Assembly: GCA_016714785.1 (NCBI GenBank)
Contig: JADKCC010000032.1
Coordinates: 1-64,000 of the forward strand
From: Saprospiraceae bacterium
GTDB lineage: Bacteria > Bacteroidota > Bacteroidia > Chitinophagales > Saprospiraceae
Direction of reading: 5' to 3'
DNA length: 64,000 nucleotides
The number at the start of each line of letters is the position of its first letter. Within the stretch, counting starts at the first letter, position 1. The notes beneath the pieces were generated by a model, which did no database searches, was not told the origin of the DNA, and was given only the letters and a program-made list of their open reading frames with translations. Both the position numbers and the translations under genes were made by a program. Below, in pieces: positions 46,736 through 56,286 of this stretch.

Positions 46736-47038
46736 ATGAATACAGGAATAAAATTTGACGAGCAAGAAGATGTGCTTGTTGAAGACGAAATCAACACCAA
46801 TCTCACATCTCAGTTGATCGTTTACAATGATGATTATAATACGTTTGATTGGGTGATTCAGTGTTTGATGGAAGTATGCGATCATACGCACGAGCAATCA
46901 GAACAATTGTCTATTTTGGTGCATTTCAAAGGCAAAGCTACTGTAAAAACAGGTAGTATGACATTGCTTAAGCCCATGAAAGATGCTTTGGTAGAACGTG
47001 GACTCTCGGCAGTGATTGAATCAATGGTAGAAGATTGA
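46736..47038 (+). CDS. clpS: ATP-dependent Clp protease adaptor ClpS
   Basis: Encodes 100 residues. The ClpS core begins YNDDYNTFDWVIQCLMEVCDHTHEQSEQL, with the Asn/Asp residues and hydrophobic pocket that hold N-terminal Leu, Phe, Tyr or Trp of substrates. It ends in EAL-like LKPMKDALVERGLSAVIE. ClpS hands N-degron proteins to ClpAP-type proteases. The next gene encodes the transferase that makes such degrons, so the two act in one pathway. The gene ends before a likely terminator. Confidence 0.93.
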   Translation: MNTGIKFDEQEDVLVEDEINTNLTSQLIVYNDDYNTFDWVIQCLMEVCDHTHEQSEQLSILVHFKGKATVKTGSMTLLKPMKDALVERGLSAVIESMVED

Positions 47039-47140
47039 TGCAGAAAAAATTATATCTGAAGTAAATTAGAGATTAAAACTATAAATGATTTTTATAATCA
47101 ATAATAATTCTTAAGCAATATTTCTAGTTTTAAAAATATA

Positions 47141-47175
47141 AAGGTGGTTTCCTGTTTTAGGTTCCACCTTTTTTT
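47141..47175 (+). terminator. terminator between clpS and aat
   Basis: AAGGTGG pairs with CCACCTT across a 13-base loop, followed by a run of T to about 47175. It ends only 17 bases before the aat start, so some read-through or an overlapping promoter is likely. Confidence 0.5.
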
Positions 47176-47191
47176 ATGCCAATCATCTTAG

Positions 47192-47854
47192 ATGTACTAT
47201 TATTTAGACAATCAAATTTCTTTCCCACATCCTGATGCCGTCAAGCCTTCGGGCATTCTGGCCATAGCTGGTGATTTGTCCATAGATCGATTGCTTTTAG
47301 CTTATCAATATGGGATATTTCCTTGGTATAATGATAATGAACCGATTATATGGTGGTGTCCAAAGCCAAGATTTGTCATATTCCCAGACCAAGTAAAAGT
47401 GGCCAAAAGTATGAATGCCTACTTCAATCAGAATAAATTTCAAATCACTTACAATCAACACTTCGAAGATGTCATAAGGTATTGTCAATTTACGCCTCGA
47501 CATGGGCAGGACGGAACCTGGATCAATGAAAATATTGTACAATCATATACATACTTAAGCAAATTAGGTTTTGCGCTTTCTGTGGAAGTATGGGAAGGAG
47601 AAGAGTTGGTAGGCGGATTGTACGGCGTGATGATTGGAAAAGTATTTTTTGGAGAGTCTATGTTTAGCCTTAAAAGCAATGCATCAAAATTTGGTTTTAT
47701 AACCTTGGCGCGGAGGCTTGCACAAGAAGGATTTTATGTGATTGATTGTCAACAACCCAATCCATATTTACAAAGTCTTGGTGGTGAGTTTATCACAGGT
47801 GATCATTTTCAGGCTATACTGCGAAAGAATAGACTAGAGAGTTTGACTAGGTGA
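47192..47854 (+). CDS. aat: leucyl/phenylalanyl-tRNA--protein transferase
   Basis: Encodes 220 residues. The family order is complete: FPHPDAVKPSGILAIAGDLSIDRLLLAYQYGIFPWYNDNEPIIWW is represented by FPWYNDNEPIIWWCPKPRF, then YCQFTPRHGQDGTWINENI, SVEVWEGEELVGGLYGV, GKVFFGESMFS and IDCQQPNP. It moves Leu or Phe from tRNA to proteins with N-terminal Arg or Lys, making them targets for ClpS. It lies about 150 bases after clpS on the same strand. The start ATG gives the usual family N-terminus. Confidence 0.95.
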   Translation: MYYYLDNQISFPHPDAVKPSGILAIAGDLSIDRLLLAYQYGIFPWYNDNEPIIWWCPKPRFVIFPDQVKVAKSMNAYFNQNKFQITYNQHFEDVIRYCQFTPRHGQDGTWINENIVQSYTYLSKLGFALSVEVWEGEELVGGLYGVMIGKVFFGESMFSLKSNASKFGFITLARRLAQEGFYVIDCQQPNPYLQSLGGEFITGDHFQAILRKNRLESLTR

Positions 47855-48270
47855 AAATGTTGATATATTTAATTCTCATCTAAAAAGAATTAAGGTTTTG
47901 ATTTGAAGTTTAAAAGCTTATTACTACTAAATATAAATATACAATTTTTAATATTTGTAAATAAATATATTTATAAATATAAATATTTTAATATTAATAC
48001 ACATATTGTTTTTTTTTATATAAAATATTTTTATATTTGCACCAATTTTGTATTTATTTATTATTCCATATGTTTTATTATTCTTTTTGAAGTTTTTTAT
48101 CAATCCATTTAAAGAGAGATTGCCTTTTAAGAAATTAATTAGTCGTGTGACTTTTTATTCTTTAAGAAGAGACTTTTTTTGAGTGAAATTTTTAAATTAT
48201 TAAAGAAGTTTAAAATGGATTATAGGATGATGCAACTTTTATTTTTGCTTAAATTTCAAAACTCCAAACA
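47855..48270. other. AT-rich leader of the giant repeat gene
   Basis: A weak hairpin (TTAATTCT/AGAATTAA, 47869-47893) may end aat. The rest is nearly pure A/T; the open stretch at 47903-48112 is low-complexity and not a gene. It holds the promoter below and a leader of about 230 bases. Confidence 0.5.
48006..48039 (+). promoter_or_regulatory. promoter of the giant repeat protein gene
   Basis: TTG at 48006-48008, 23-base spacer, TATATTTG at 48032-48039. It lies in an A/T-rich leader, so a chance match is possible. Confidence 0.45.
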
Positions 48271-51093
48271 ATGAAACACCTTTTTGTTTTTGTGTTTATT
48301 CTTACTTTTTCACTTAGAATATCTTCACAATGTAGTATCGGTACGCCGACAGTGACGGGAGTTTCCTGTCAGAGTCAGGGTACGGATTCACCAACTGATG
48401 ATGCGATACAATTTAATTTGAATGTTACTGCTACTAGCGGTAGTGCACAAGGTTATTGGATTGACATTAGTGGCGGCACTACAGTGACACCTCAAGAAGG
48501 CATTTACGGGAGTAATTTGGCAGTAGTGCTCGGCAATGGAACAGCTGGTAGTGGGCAAAGTTACACAGTTACTTTGACGGACAAGTTGGACTTGTCATGT
48601 CAACGCACCGTAGTAGTAGGTCCACAAGCTAGTTGTAGCGCGGGATGTTCGACTCCAGTCCAATTAATATGCGATACACCAGGAAACCCTGGTCCGCAGA
48701 CAGTAACACTGACGGCGACAGGAGGATTGACCAATGTATTATGGTATAATCAAGCGAATGTACAAGTAGGCGCAGGACAGTTGGTAGTAAGTCCTACAAC
48801 TCCAGGTATGGCTGATGGAATAGAAATATTTAGATATGAATCCCAAGATGGAGATGACTGTGTAGTCAGCTTGTGTTGTCCGATCACAGTGCAGACGCAA
48901 GATTGTGGATATTTGGATTTGGCACTGATAAAACAGAAGAGTGACAATTTGCCAGTAAGTATAGGACAAACGATCACATTTAATATTCAAGTGTGCAATC
49001 AGGGAACAGACCCTGCTACGAGTGTGAGTTTAATAGATTATGTGCCTACAGGATTTACATTTACAGCAAACAATGGCTGGACGTCATCAGGAGCTAATGC
49101 AGTGCGCACACTGACACCTGGCAATGGTCTTCCGGTAGGAGGACTACCCGTGGGTTCATGTGTGACGATACCTATAGATATGGTAGTCAATAATACGGTA
49201 ACACCGAATAATGTCCTTAATATATCAGAGATCACTGGAGGAACAGATTCTAGAGGTCGTACAAATGATATAGACAGCACGCCGGATAGTAATCCTGGAA
49301 ATGATGCAGGAGGCTCGGTAGGGACCCCAAGTGATAACGTATTGACGGGAGATGGAACAGGCACACCGCTAGGAACCAATCCACTTACAGATGAGGATGA
49401 TCATGATCCAGCAACTGTTCGCATCGTGGACTTAGCCTTGATCAAAGAGATCATAACACCTGGACCTTATACCTACGGTCAAAATATAACATTCAGAATA
49501 ACCGTAGCAAATCAGGGAAATGAGACAGCCACGAATATAATCGTATCAGATTATGTACCTGCAGGCTTTGCATTTAGTCCAAATAATGGATGGGCAGGTT
49601 CATCACCTTTGATCACCAGAACTATACCGGGGCCATTAGCACCGGGAGGAAGTACAACGGTAGATTTGGTGTTGACACTGCAACCGAACACAGCAGCAAA
49701 TGCATGGCTGAATGTTGCGGAAATCAGTTCGTTTACGGATGTAGGGGGTAATGCAATTGGTCAGTTTGACATTGATAGTGAACCTGATCAAAGTCCCAAT
49801 AATGATGCTGGTGGTGCACCAAACACACCAGCAGACAATCATTTAGGAGGTAATGGTACAGGTACCCCAGGAAATGGTGTAGCTGCAACAGATGAGGACG
49901 ACCATGACCCAGCATTAGTATCTGTCTTTGACTTAGCATTGAAAAAAGAATTGGTTACCGCTGGACCACATAGCAATGGTCAGGTATTAACATACAACAT
50001 TACCGTATATAACCAAGGAAATGTAAATGCAACGAATGTAGTAGTTACAGATTATATCCCTAATGGTTATACATTTGCAACTAATAATGGATGGACGGGA
50101 GCATATCCAACCATCACAAGAACCATAGCGAGCTTAGCAGCAGGAGCAAGTGTTGTTGTTCCATTACAATTGACATTGATCACACCGGCATCCGGTACAC
50201 CACCAAACTGGGTAAACAGAGCGGAGATATCAGCTGCAACAGGCGGAACGGATGCAGATAGTACACCAGATGCTATAGTAGGCAACGATAATCTGGTAAA
50301 CCCAGGAGATGCAGATGACAACAATGTAGATGGGAATGGACCAAGCCAAAATGAAGATGAGGACGACAGTGACCCAGCGGGACCACAAATCATAGATATC
50401 GCCTTGGCGAAAACAGTTACAGCCGGCCCATATACCTATGGTCAAGATATCACATTCAATATAGCAGTGACGAACCAAGGTAGCGTAGCCTTACAAAATA
50501 TAGATGTTACAGATTATATACCTTGTGGATTTACTTATGTAAGTGGCAGTCAAGCACGGGTGACATCAGGTAAAAATGAAGTGACGAGAATAGATGGTCC
50601 ATTCGCACCAGGTGCAAGTGTGAACCTTACGATTACGCTTAAGTTACAACCATGTGCAAGTCCAAATGCATGGTTGAACTATGCTGAAGTAAGCTACATG
50701 GAAAATACAACGGGAGCAGATGTAAGCATGTCAGACATCGATAGTGATGCTGACGGTTTGAATGGTAATGACGCAGGCGGTCAAGCAGAATCAGCAGCAG
50801 ATGACTTCATCAATGGTAATGGTACAGGTACTCCAGGCGATGGCGTAGCCAATACCGACGAAGATGATCATGACCCAGAGTTAGTACCAGTCTTTGACTT
50901 CGCATTGAAAAAAGAATTGGTCACTGCCGGACCACATAGCAATGGTCAGGTATTAACATACAACATTACAATATATAACCAAGGAAATGTAAATGCAACC
51001 AATGTAGTGATCACAGATTATATCCTAATGGTTATACATTTGCAACTAACAATGGATGGACGGGAGCACATCCAACCATCACAAGAACCATAG
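48271..51093 (+). CDS. giant DUF11-repeat surface protein, N-terminal fragment
   Basis: Encodes 940 residues before frame break 1. A signal peptide (MKHLFVFVFILTFSLRISSQ) is followed by a beta-sandwich module (about 22-125, resembling the end of the 2208-residue protein), an Ig-like module with paired Cys, and DUF11 domains beginning LDLALIKQ (48917) and VDLALIKE (49429), then the 969-bp array from 49925. Each domain has the plan DLAL.K..T.G.Y.YGQ..TFNI.V.NQG. At 51023-51025 one C is missing (CC where the other copies have CCC), so the last residues shown here are out of frame. It is the true N-terminus of the gene that runs to the window end. Confidence 0.85.
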   Translation: MKHLFVFVFILTFSLRISSQCSIGTPTVTGVSCQSQGTDSPTDDAIQFNLNVTATSGSAQGYWIDISGGTTVTPQEGIYGSNLAVVLGNGTAGSGQSYTVTLTDKLDLSCQRTVVVGPQASCSAGCSTPVQLICDTPGNPGPQTVTLTATGGLTNVLWYNQANVQVGAGQLVVSPTTPGMADGIEIFRYESQDGDDCVVSLCCPITVQTQDCGYLDLALIKQKSDNLPVSIGQTITFNIQVCNQGTDPATSVSLIDYVPTGFTFTANNGWTSSGANAVRTLTPGNGLPVGGLPVGSCVTIPIDMVVNNTVTPNNVLNISEITGGTDSRGRTNDIDSTPDSNPGNDAGGSVGTPSDNVLTGDGTGTPLGTNPLTDEDDHDPATVRIVDLALIKEIITPGPYTYGQNITFRITVANQGNETATNIIVSDYVPAGFAFSPNNGWAGSSPLITRTIPGPLAPGGSTTVDLVLTLQPNTAANAWLNVAEISSFTDVGGNAIGQFDIDSEPDQSPNNDAGGAPNTPADNHLGGNGTGTPGNGVAATDEDDHDPALVSVFDLALKKELVTAGPHSNGQVLTYNITVYNQGNVNATNVVVTDYIPNGYTFATNNGWTGAYPTITRTIASLAAGASVVVPLQLTLITPASGTPPNWVNRAEISAATGGTDADSTPDAIVGNDNLVNPGDADDNNVDGNGPSQNEDEDDSDPAGPQIIDIALAKTVTAGPYTYGQDITFNIAVTNQGSVALQNIDVTDYIPCGFTYVSGSQARVTSGKNEVTRIDGPFAPGASVNLTITLKLQPCASPNAWLNYAEVSYMENTTGADVSMSDIDSDADGLNGNDAGGQAESAADDFINGNGTGTPGDGVANTDEDDHDPELVPVFDFALKKELVTAGPHSNGQVLTYNITIYNQGNVNATNVVITDYILMVIHLQLTMDGREHIQPSQEP

Positions 51094-54000
51094 CTAGCTT
51101 AGCAGCAGGGGCGAGCACGGTAGTGCCATTACAATTGACATTAATCACACCGGCATCCGGCACACCACCAAACTGGATCAATAGAGCGGAGATATCAGCA
51201 GCTGTAGGCGGAACGGATGCAGACAGTACACCTGATGCCATCGTAGGCAATGATAATCTGGTAAATCCGGGAGATGCAGATGATAACAATGTAGATGGGA
51301 ATGGACCGAGCCAAAATGAAGACGAGGATGATAGTGACCCAGCGGGACCACAAATCATAGATATCGCCTTGGCTAAAACAACAGTTACAGCCGGCCCATA
51401 TACCTATGGTCAAGATATCACATTCAATATAGCAGTGACGAATCAAGGTAGCGTAGCCTTACAAAATATAGATGTTACAGATTATATACCTTGTGGATTT
51501 ACTTATGTAAGTGGCAGTCAAGCATGGGTGACTTCAGGCACCAATGCAGTGACGAGAATAGATGGACCATTGGCACCAGGTGCAAGTGTGAACCTTACAA
51601 TTACCCTTAAGTTACAACCATGTGCAAGTCCAAATGCATGGTTGAACTATGCTGAAGTAAGCTATATGGAAAATACATCAGGAGCAGACGTAAGCATGTC
51701 AGACATCGATAGTGATGCTGACAGTTTGAATGGCAATGATGCAGGCGGACAGGCAGAATCAGCAGCAGATGACTTTATCAATGGTAATGGAACGGGTACA
51801 CCAGGCGATGGCGTAGCCAATACCGACGAAGATGATCATGACCCAGAGTTAGTACCAGTCTTTGATCTAGCATTGAAAAAAGAATTGGTCACCGCTGGAC
51901 CACATAGCAATGGTCAGGTATTAACATACAACATTACCGTATATAACCAAGGAAATGTAAATGCTACCAATGTAGTGATTACAGATTACATCCCTAATGG
52001 TTATACCTTTGCAATCAACAATGGATGGACTGGTGCTTATCCAACCATCACAAGAACCATTGCCAGCTTAGCGGCAGGAGCGAGTACGGTAGTGCCATTA
52101 CAATTGACATTAATAACACCGGCATCCGGTACACCACCAAACTGGGTAAACAGAGCAGAGATATCCGCTGCAACAGGTGGAACGGATGCAGATAGTACAC
52201 CGGACGCCATAGTAGGCAACGATAATCTGGTAAACCCAGGAGATGCAGATGACAACAATGTAGATGGGAATGGACCAAGCCAAAATGAAGATGAGGACGA
52301 CAGTGACCCAGCGGGCCCACAGATCATAGATATCGCCTTGGCTAAAACAACAGTTACAGCCGGCCCATATACCTATGGTCAAGATATCACATTCAATATA
52401 GCAGTGACGAATCAAGGTAGCTTAGCCTTACAAAATATAGATGTTACAGATTATATACCTTGTGGATTTACTTATGTAAGTGGCAGTCAAGCATGGGTGA
52501 CATCAGGTAACAATGCAGTGACGAGAATAGATGGTCCATTGGCACCAGGTGCAAGTGTGAACCTTACGATTACGCTTAAGTTACAACCATGTGCGAGTCC
52601 AAATGCATGGTTGAACTATGCTGAAGTAAGCTATATGGAAAATACATCAGGAGCAGACGTAAGCATGTCAGACATCGATAGTGATGCTGACAGTTTGAAT
52701 GGCAATGATGCAGGCGGACAGGCAGAATCAGCAGCAGATGACTTCATCAATGGTAATGGAACAGGTACTCCAGGCGATGGCGTAGCCAATACCGACGAAG
52801 ATGATCATGACCCAGAGTTAGTACTAGTCTTTGATCTCGCATTGAAAAAAGAATTGGTCACCGCTGGACCACATAGCAATGGTCAGGTATTAACATACAA
52901 CATTACCGTATATAACCAAGGAAATGTTGATGCTACCAATGTAGTGATTACAGATTATATCCCTAATGGTTATACCTTTACCGTCAACAATGGATGGACG
53001 GGAGCATACCCAACCATCACAAGAACCATAGCGAGCTTAGCGGCAGGAGCGAGCACGGTGATACCATTACAATTGACATTAATCACACCGGCATCCGGTA
53101 CACCACCAAACTGGGTAAACAGAGCAGAGATATCCGCTGCAACAGGCGGAACGGATGCAGATAGTACACCAGATGCCATAGTAGGCAATGATAATCTGGT
53201 AAATCCGGGAGATGCAGATGATAACAATGTAGATGGGAATGGACCGAGCCAAAATGAAGACGAGGATGATAGTGACCCAGCGGGACCACAAATCATAGAT
53301 ATAGCATTGGCGAAGACCACAGTCACAGCCGGCCCATATACGTATGGACAAGATATCACGTTCAATATAGCAGTGACGAACCAAGGCAGCGTAGCCTTAC
53401 AAAATATAGACGTTACAGATTATATACCATGTGGATTTGCCTATGTAAGTGGCAGTCAAGCATGGGTAACATCAGGCACCAATGCAGTGACGAGAATAGA
53501 TGGACCATTAGCGCCAGGAGCGAGTGTAAACCTTACAATCACCCTAAAGTTACAACCATGTGCGAGTCCAAATGCATGGCTAAACTATGCTGAGGTAAGC
53601 TATATGGAAGATACAGGGGGAGCAGACGTAAGCATGTCAGATATAGATAGTGATGCCGACGGTTTGAATGGTAATGATGCGGGAGGCCAAGCAGAATCAG
53701 CAGCAGATGATTTTATCAATGGTAATGGAACAGGGACACCAGGCGATGGCGTAGCCAATACCGACGAAGATGATCATGACCCTGAGTTAGTACCAGTCTT
53801 TGACCTAGCATTGAAAAAAGAATTGGTCACTGCCGGACCACATAGCAATGGTCAGGTATTAACATACAACATTACCGTATATAACCAAGGAAATGTTGAC
53901 GCTACCAATGTAGTAGTTACAGATTATATCCCTAATGGTTATACGTTTACCGTCAACAATGGATGGACGGGAGCATATCCAACCATCACAAGAACCATAG

Positions 54001-55733
54001 CGAGCTTAGCAGCAGGAGCAAGTGTTGTAGTTCCGTTGCAATTGACATTAATAACACCGGCATCCGGTACACCACCAAACTGGGTAAACAGAGCGGAGAT
54101 ATCCGCTGCAACAGGTGGCACAGATGCAGATAGTACACCGGACGCCATCGTAGGTAACGATAATCTGGTAAACCCAGGAGATGCAGATGACAACAATGTA
54201 GATGGGAATGGACCAAGTCAAAATGAAGATGAGGACGACAGTGACCCAGCGGGCCCACAGATCATAGATATAGCCTTGGCGAAAACGACAGTTACAGCCG
54301 GCCCATACACCTATGGACAAGATATCACGTTCAATATAGCAGTGACGAATCAAGGTAGCGTAGCCTTACAAAATATAGATGTTACAGATTATATACCATG
54401 TGGATTTACCTATGTAAGTGGCAGTCAAGCATGGGTGACTTCAGGTACCAATGCAGTGACAAGAATAGATGGTCCATTAGCACCAGGAGCAAGTGTAAAC
54501 ATCACGATTACGCTTAAGTTACAGCCATGTGCAAGTCCAAATGCATGGCTAAACTATGCTGAGGTAAGCTATATGGAAAATACAACGGGAGCAGATGTAA
54601 GCATGTCAGATATCGATAGTGATGCTGACAGTTTGAATGGCAATGATGCAGGCGGCCAGGCAGAATCAGCAGCAGATGACTTCATCAATGGTAATGGAAC
54701 GGGTACACCAGGCGATGGCGTAGCCAATACGGACGAAGATGATCATGACCCTGAGTTAGTGCCTGTCTTTGACCTAGCATTGAAAAAAGAATTGGTCACC
54801 GCTGGACCACATAGCAATGGTCAAATATTAACATACAATATTACCGTATATAACCAAGGAAATGTAAATGCCACCAATGTAGTAGTTACAGATTATATCC
54901 CTAATGGTTATACCTTTACCGTCAACAATGGATGGGCGGGTGCGTATCCAACCATCACAAGAACCATAGCGAGCTTAGCGGCAGGAGCAAGTGTTGTAGT
55001 TCCGTTGCAATTGACATTAATCACACCGGCATCCGGTACACCACCAAACTGGGTAAACAGAGCAGAGATATCCGCTGCAACAGGTGGCACAGATGCAGAT
55101 AGTACACCAGATGCCATAGTAGGCAACGATAATCTGGTAAACCCAGGAGATGCAGATGACAACAATGTAGATGGGAATGGACCAAGTCAAAATGAAGATG
55201 AGGATGACAGTGACCCAGCGGGCCCACAGATCATAGATATCGCCTTGGCAAAAACAACAGTTACAGCCGGCCCATATACCTATGGACAAGATATCACGTT
55301 CAATATAGCAGTGACGAATCAAGGTAGCGTAGCCTTACAAAATATAGATGTTACAGATTATATACCTTGTGGATTTAGCTATGTAAGTGGCAGTCAAGCA
55401 TGGGTGACTTCAGGTACCAATGCAGTGACGAGAATAGATGGACCATTAGCGCCGGGAGCGAGTGTAAACCTTACAATCACCCTAAAGTTACAACCATGTG
55501 CGAGTCCAAATGCATGGCTAAACTATGCTGAGGTAAGCTATATGGAAGATACAGGGGAGCAGACGTAAGCATGTCAGATATCGATAGTGATGCCGACGGT
55601 TTGAATGGTAATGATGCTGGAGGCCAAGCAGAATCAGCAGCAGATGATTTTATCAATGGTAATGGAACAGGTACACCAGGCGATGGAGTAGCCGCAACCG
55701 ATGAAGATGACCACGATCCTGAGTTAGTGCCAG
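49925..55733 (+). repeat. six tandem copies of a 969-bp unit
   Basis: TCTTTGA at the start of each copy falls at 49925, 50891, 51859, 52828, 53797, 54766 and 55734. Spacings are 966, 968, 969, 969, 969 and 968; the shorter ones are explained by a 3-base in-frame deletion at about 50413 and the two single-base losses. Each unit encodes two DUF11 domains (323 residues). Confidence 0.93.
51123..55568 (+). CDS. giant DUF11-repeat surface protein, fragment 2
   Basis: The real frame resumes at 51026, so 51123 is not a true start. It encodes 1481 residues, all within the 969-bp array: alternating domain A (VFDLALKKELVTAGPHSNG) and domain B (IIDIALAKTTVTAGPYTYG). Domain A ends in the acidic linker DADDNNVDGNGPSQNEDEDD and B in a TDEDDHDPE linker. 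Domain B has two Cys (YIPCGF and LQPCAS), likely a disulfide. The frame ends at break 2, where GGGG at 55554-55557 replaces the GGGGG of the copy at 53610. Confidence 0.8.
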   Translation: MPLQLTLITPASGTPPNWINRAEISAAVGGTDADSTPDAIVGNDNLVNPGDADDNNVDGNGPSQNEDEDDSDPAGPQIIDIALAKTTVTAGPYTYGQDITFNIAVTNQGSVALQNIDVTDYIPCGFTYVSGSQAWVTSGTNAVTRIDGPLAPGASVNLTITLKLQPCASPNAWLNYAEVSYMENTSGADVSMSDIDSDADSLNGNDAGGQAESAADDFINGNGTGTPGDGVANTDEDDHDPELVPVFDLALKKELVTAGPHSNGQVLTYNITVYNQGNVNATNVVITDYIPNGYTFAINNGWTGAYPTITRTIASLAAGASTVVPLQLTLITPASGTPPNWVNRAEISAATGGTDADSTPDAIVGNDNLVNPGDADDNNVDGNGPSQNEDEDDSDPAGPQIIDIALAKTTVTAGPYTYGQDITFNIAVTNQGSLALQNIDVTDYIPCGFTYVSGSQAWVTSGNNAVTRIDGPLAPGASVNLTITLKLQPCASPNAWLNYAEVSYMENTSGADVSMSDIDSDADSLNGNDAGGQAESAADDFINGNGTGTPGDGVANTDEDDHDPELVLVFDLALKKELVTAGPHSNGQVLTYNITVYNQGNVDATNVVITDYIPNGYTFTVNNGWTGAYPTITRTIASLAAGASTVIPLQLTLITPASGTPPNWVNRAEISAATGGTDADSTPDAIVGNDNLVNPGDADDNNVDGNGPSQNEDEDDSDPAGPQIIDIALAKTTVTAGPYTYGQDITFNIAVTNQGSVALQNIDVTDYIPCGFAYVSGSQAWVTSGTNAVTRIDGPLAPGASVNLTITLKLQPCASPNAWLNYAEVSYMEDTGGADVSMSDIDSDADGLNGNDAGGQAESAADDFINGNGTGTPGDGVANTDEDDHDPELVPVFDLALKKELVTAGPHSNGQVLTYNITVYNQGNVDATNVVVTDYIPNGYTFTVNNGWTGAYPTITRTIASLAAGASVVVPLQLTLITPASGTPPNWVNRAEISAATGGTDADSTPDAIVGNDNLVNPGDADDNNVDGNGPSQNEDEDDSDPAGPQIIDIALAKTTVTAGPYTYGQDITFNIAVTNQGSVALQNIDVTDYIPCGFTYVSGSQAWVTSGTNAVTRIDGPLAPGASVNITITLKLQPCASPNAWLNYAEVSYMENTTGADVSMSDIDSDADSLNGNDAGGQAESAADDFINGNGTGTPGDGVANTDEDDHDPELVPVFDLALKKELVTAGPHSNGQILTYNITVYNQGNVNATNVVVTDYIPNGYTFTVNNGWAGAYPTITRTIASLAAGASVVVPLQLTLITPASGTPPNWVNRAEISAATGGTDADSTPDAIVGNDNLVNPGDADDNNVDGNGPSQNEDEDDSDPAGPQIIDIALAKTTVTAGPYTYGQDITFNIAVTNQGSVALQNIDVTDYIPCGFSYVSGSQAWVTSGTNAVTRIDGPLAPGASVNLTITLKLQPCASPNAWLNYAEVSYMEDTGEQT

Positions 55734-56140
55734 TCTTTGACTTAGCGTTGACAAAAGTATTGAATACAGCAGCGCCATATACGTATGGCCAGACGCACAA
55801 CTTCACTATCACAGTTTATAATCAAGGGAATGTAACGGCAACGAATATATTATTGAATGACTATATACCAGCTGGTTATACCTTTGCGACAAACAACGGT
55901 TGGACAGGCAGTGCGCCAACAATCACTCGAACGATAGCAGGGCCATTGGCACCGGGAGCGAGTACGACGGTAAGTTTAGACTTGACGTTTGTACGTATCG
56001 TGACACCGACAACGGGAAAATCATGGGTTAATTATACAGAAATAGCCGACCAGGGGACAATGATACGGCAAGTACTTCAGATACGGGTGTGGGAAGTCAA
56101 GATGACCATGACCCAGCTGGGCCAAAAGTCTTTGACCTAG
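55571..56140 (+). CDS. giant DUF11-repeat surface protein, fragment 3
   Basis: Begins with the last part of domain B (MSDIDSDADGLNG) and enters the second array with domain C (VFDLALTKVLNTAAPYTYG). Correct sequence ends at about 56047 with YTEIA; after that a 91-base deletion, compared with 57956-58046, puts the remaining residues out of frame. It is not an independent gene. Confidence 0.7.
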   Translation: MSDIDSDADGLNGNDAGGQAESAADDFINGNGTGTPGDGVAATDEDDHDPELVPVFDLALTKVLNTAAPYTYGQTHNFTITVYNQGNVTATNILLNDYIPAGYTFATNNGWTGSAPTITRTIAGPLAPGASTTVSLDLTFVRIVTPTTGKSWVNYTEIADQGTMIRQVLQIRVWEVKMTMTQLGQKSLT

Positions 56141-56286
56141 CCTTAAGGAAGACGAAAGTTACAGCGACACCGAGTTTCAGTTATGGACAGACGGTGATGT
56201 ATCAGATCGAGGTATTCAATCAAGGTAATATAGCAGCTACAGGTATTGAAGTAACAGATTATTTACCGTGTGGGTTTGGAGTTTGA
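56089..56286 (+). CDS. giant DUF11-repeat surface protein, fragment 4
   Basis: Sixty-five residues that restore the proper frame after the deletion: end of linker C (GSQDDHDPAGPK) and start of domain D (VFDLALRKTKVTATPSFSYG). It is ended by break 4, where GGGTTTGG at 56272-56279 has one T more than the copies at 58271 and 60270. Confidence 0.7.
   Translation: MGSQDDHDPAGPKVFDLALRKTKVTATPSFSYGQTVMYQIEVFNQGNIAATGIEVTDYLPCGFGV

Noticed and set aside
47903..48112. 69-codon frame before the giant gene
   Set aside because: Almost only Ile, Tyr, Phe, Asn and Lys, as expected from random A/T-rich DNA.
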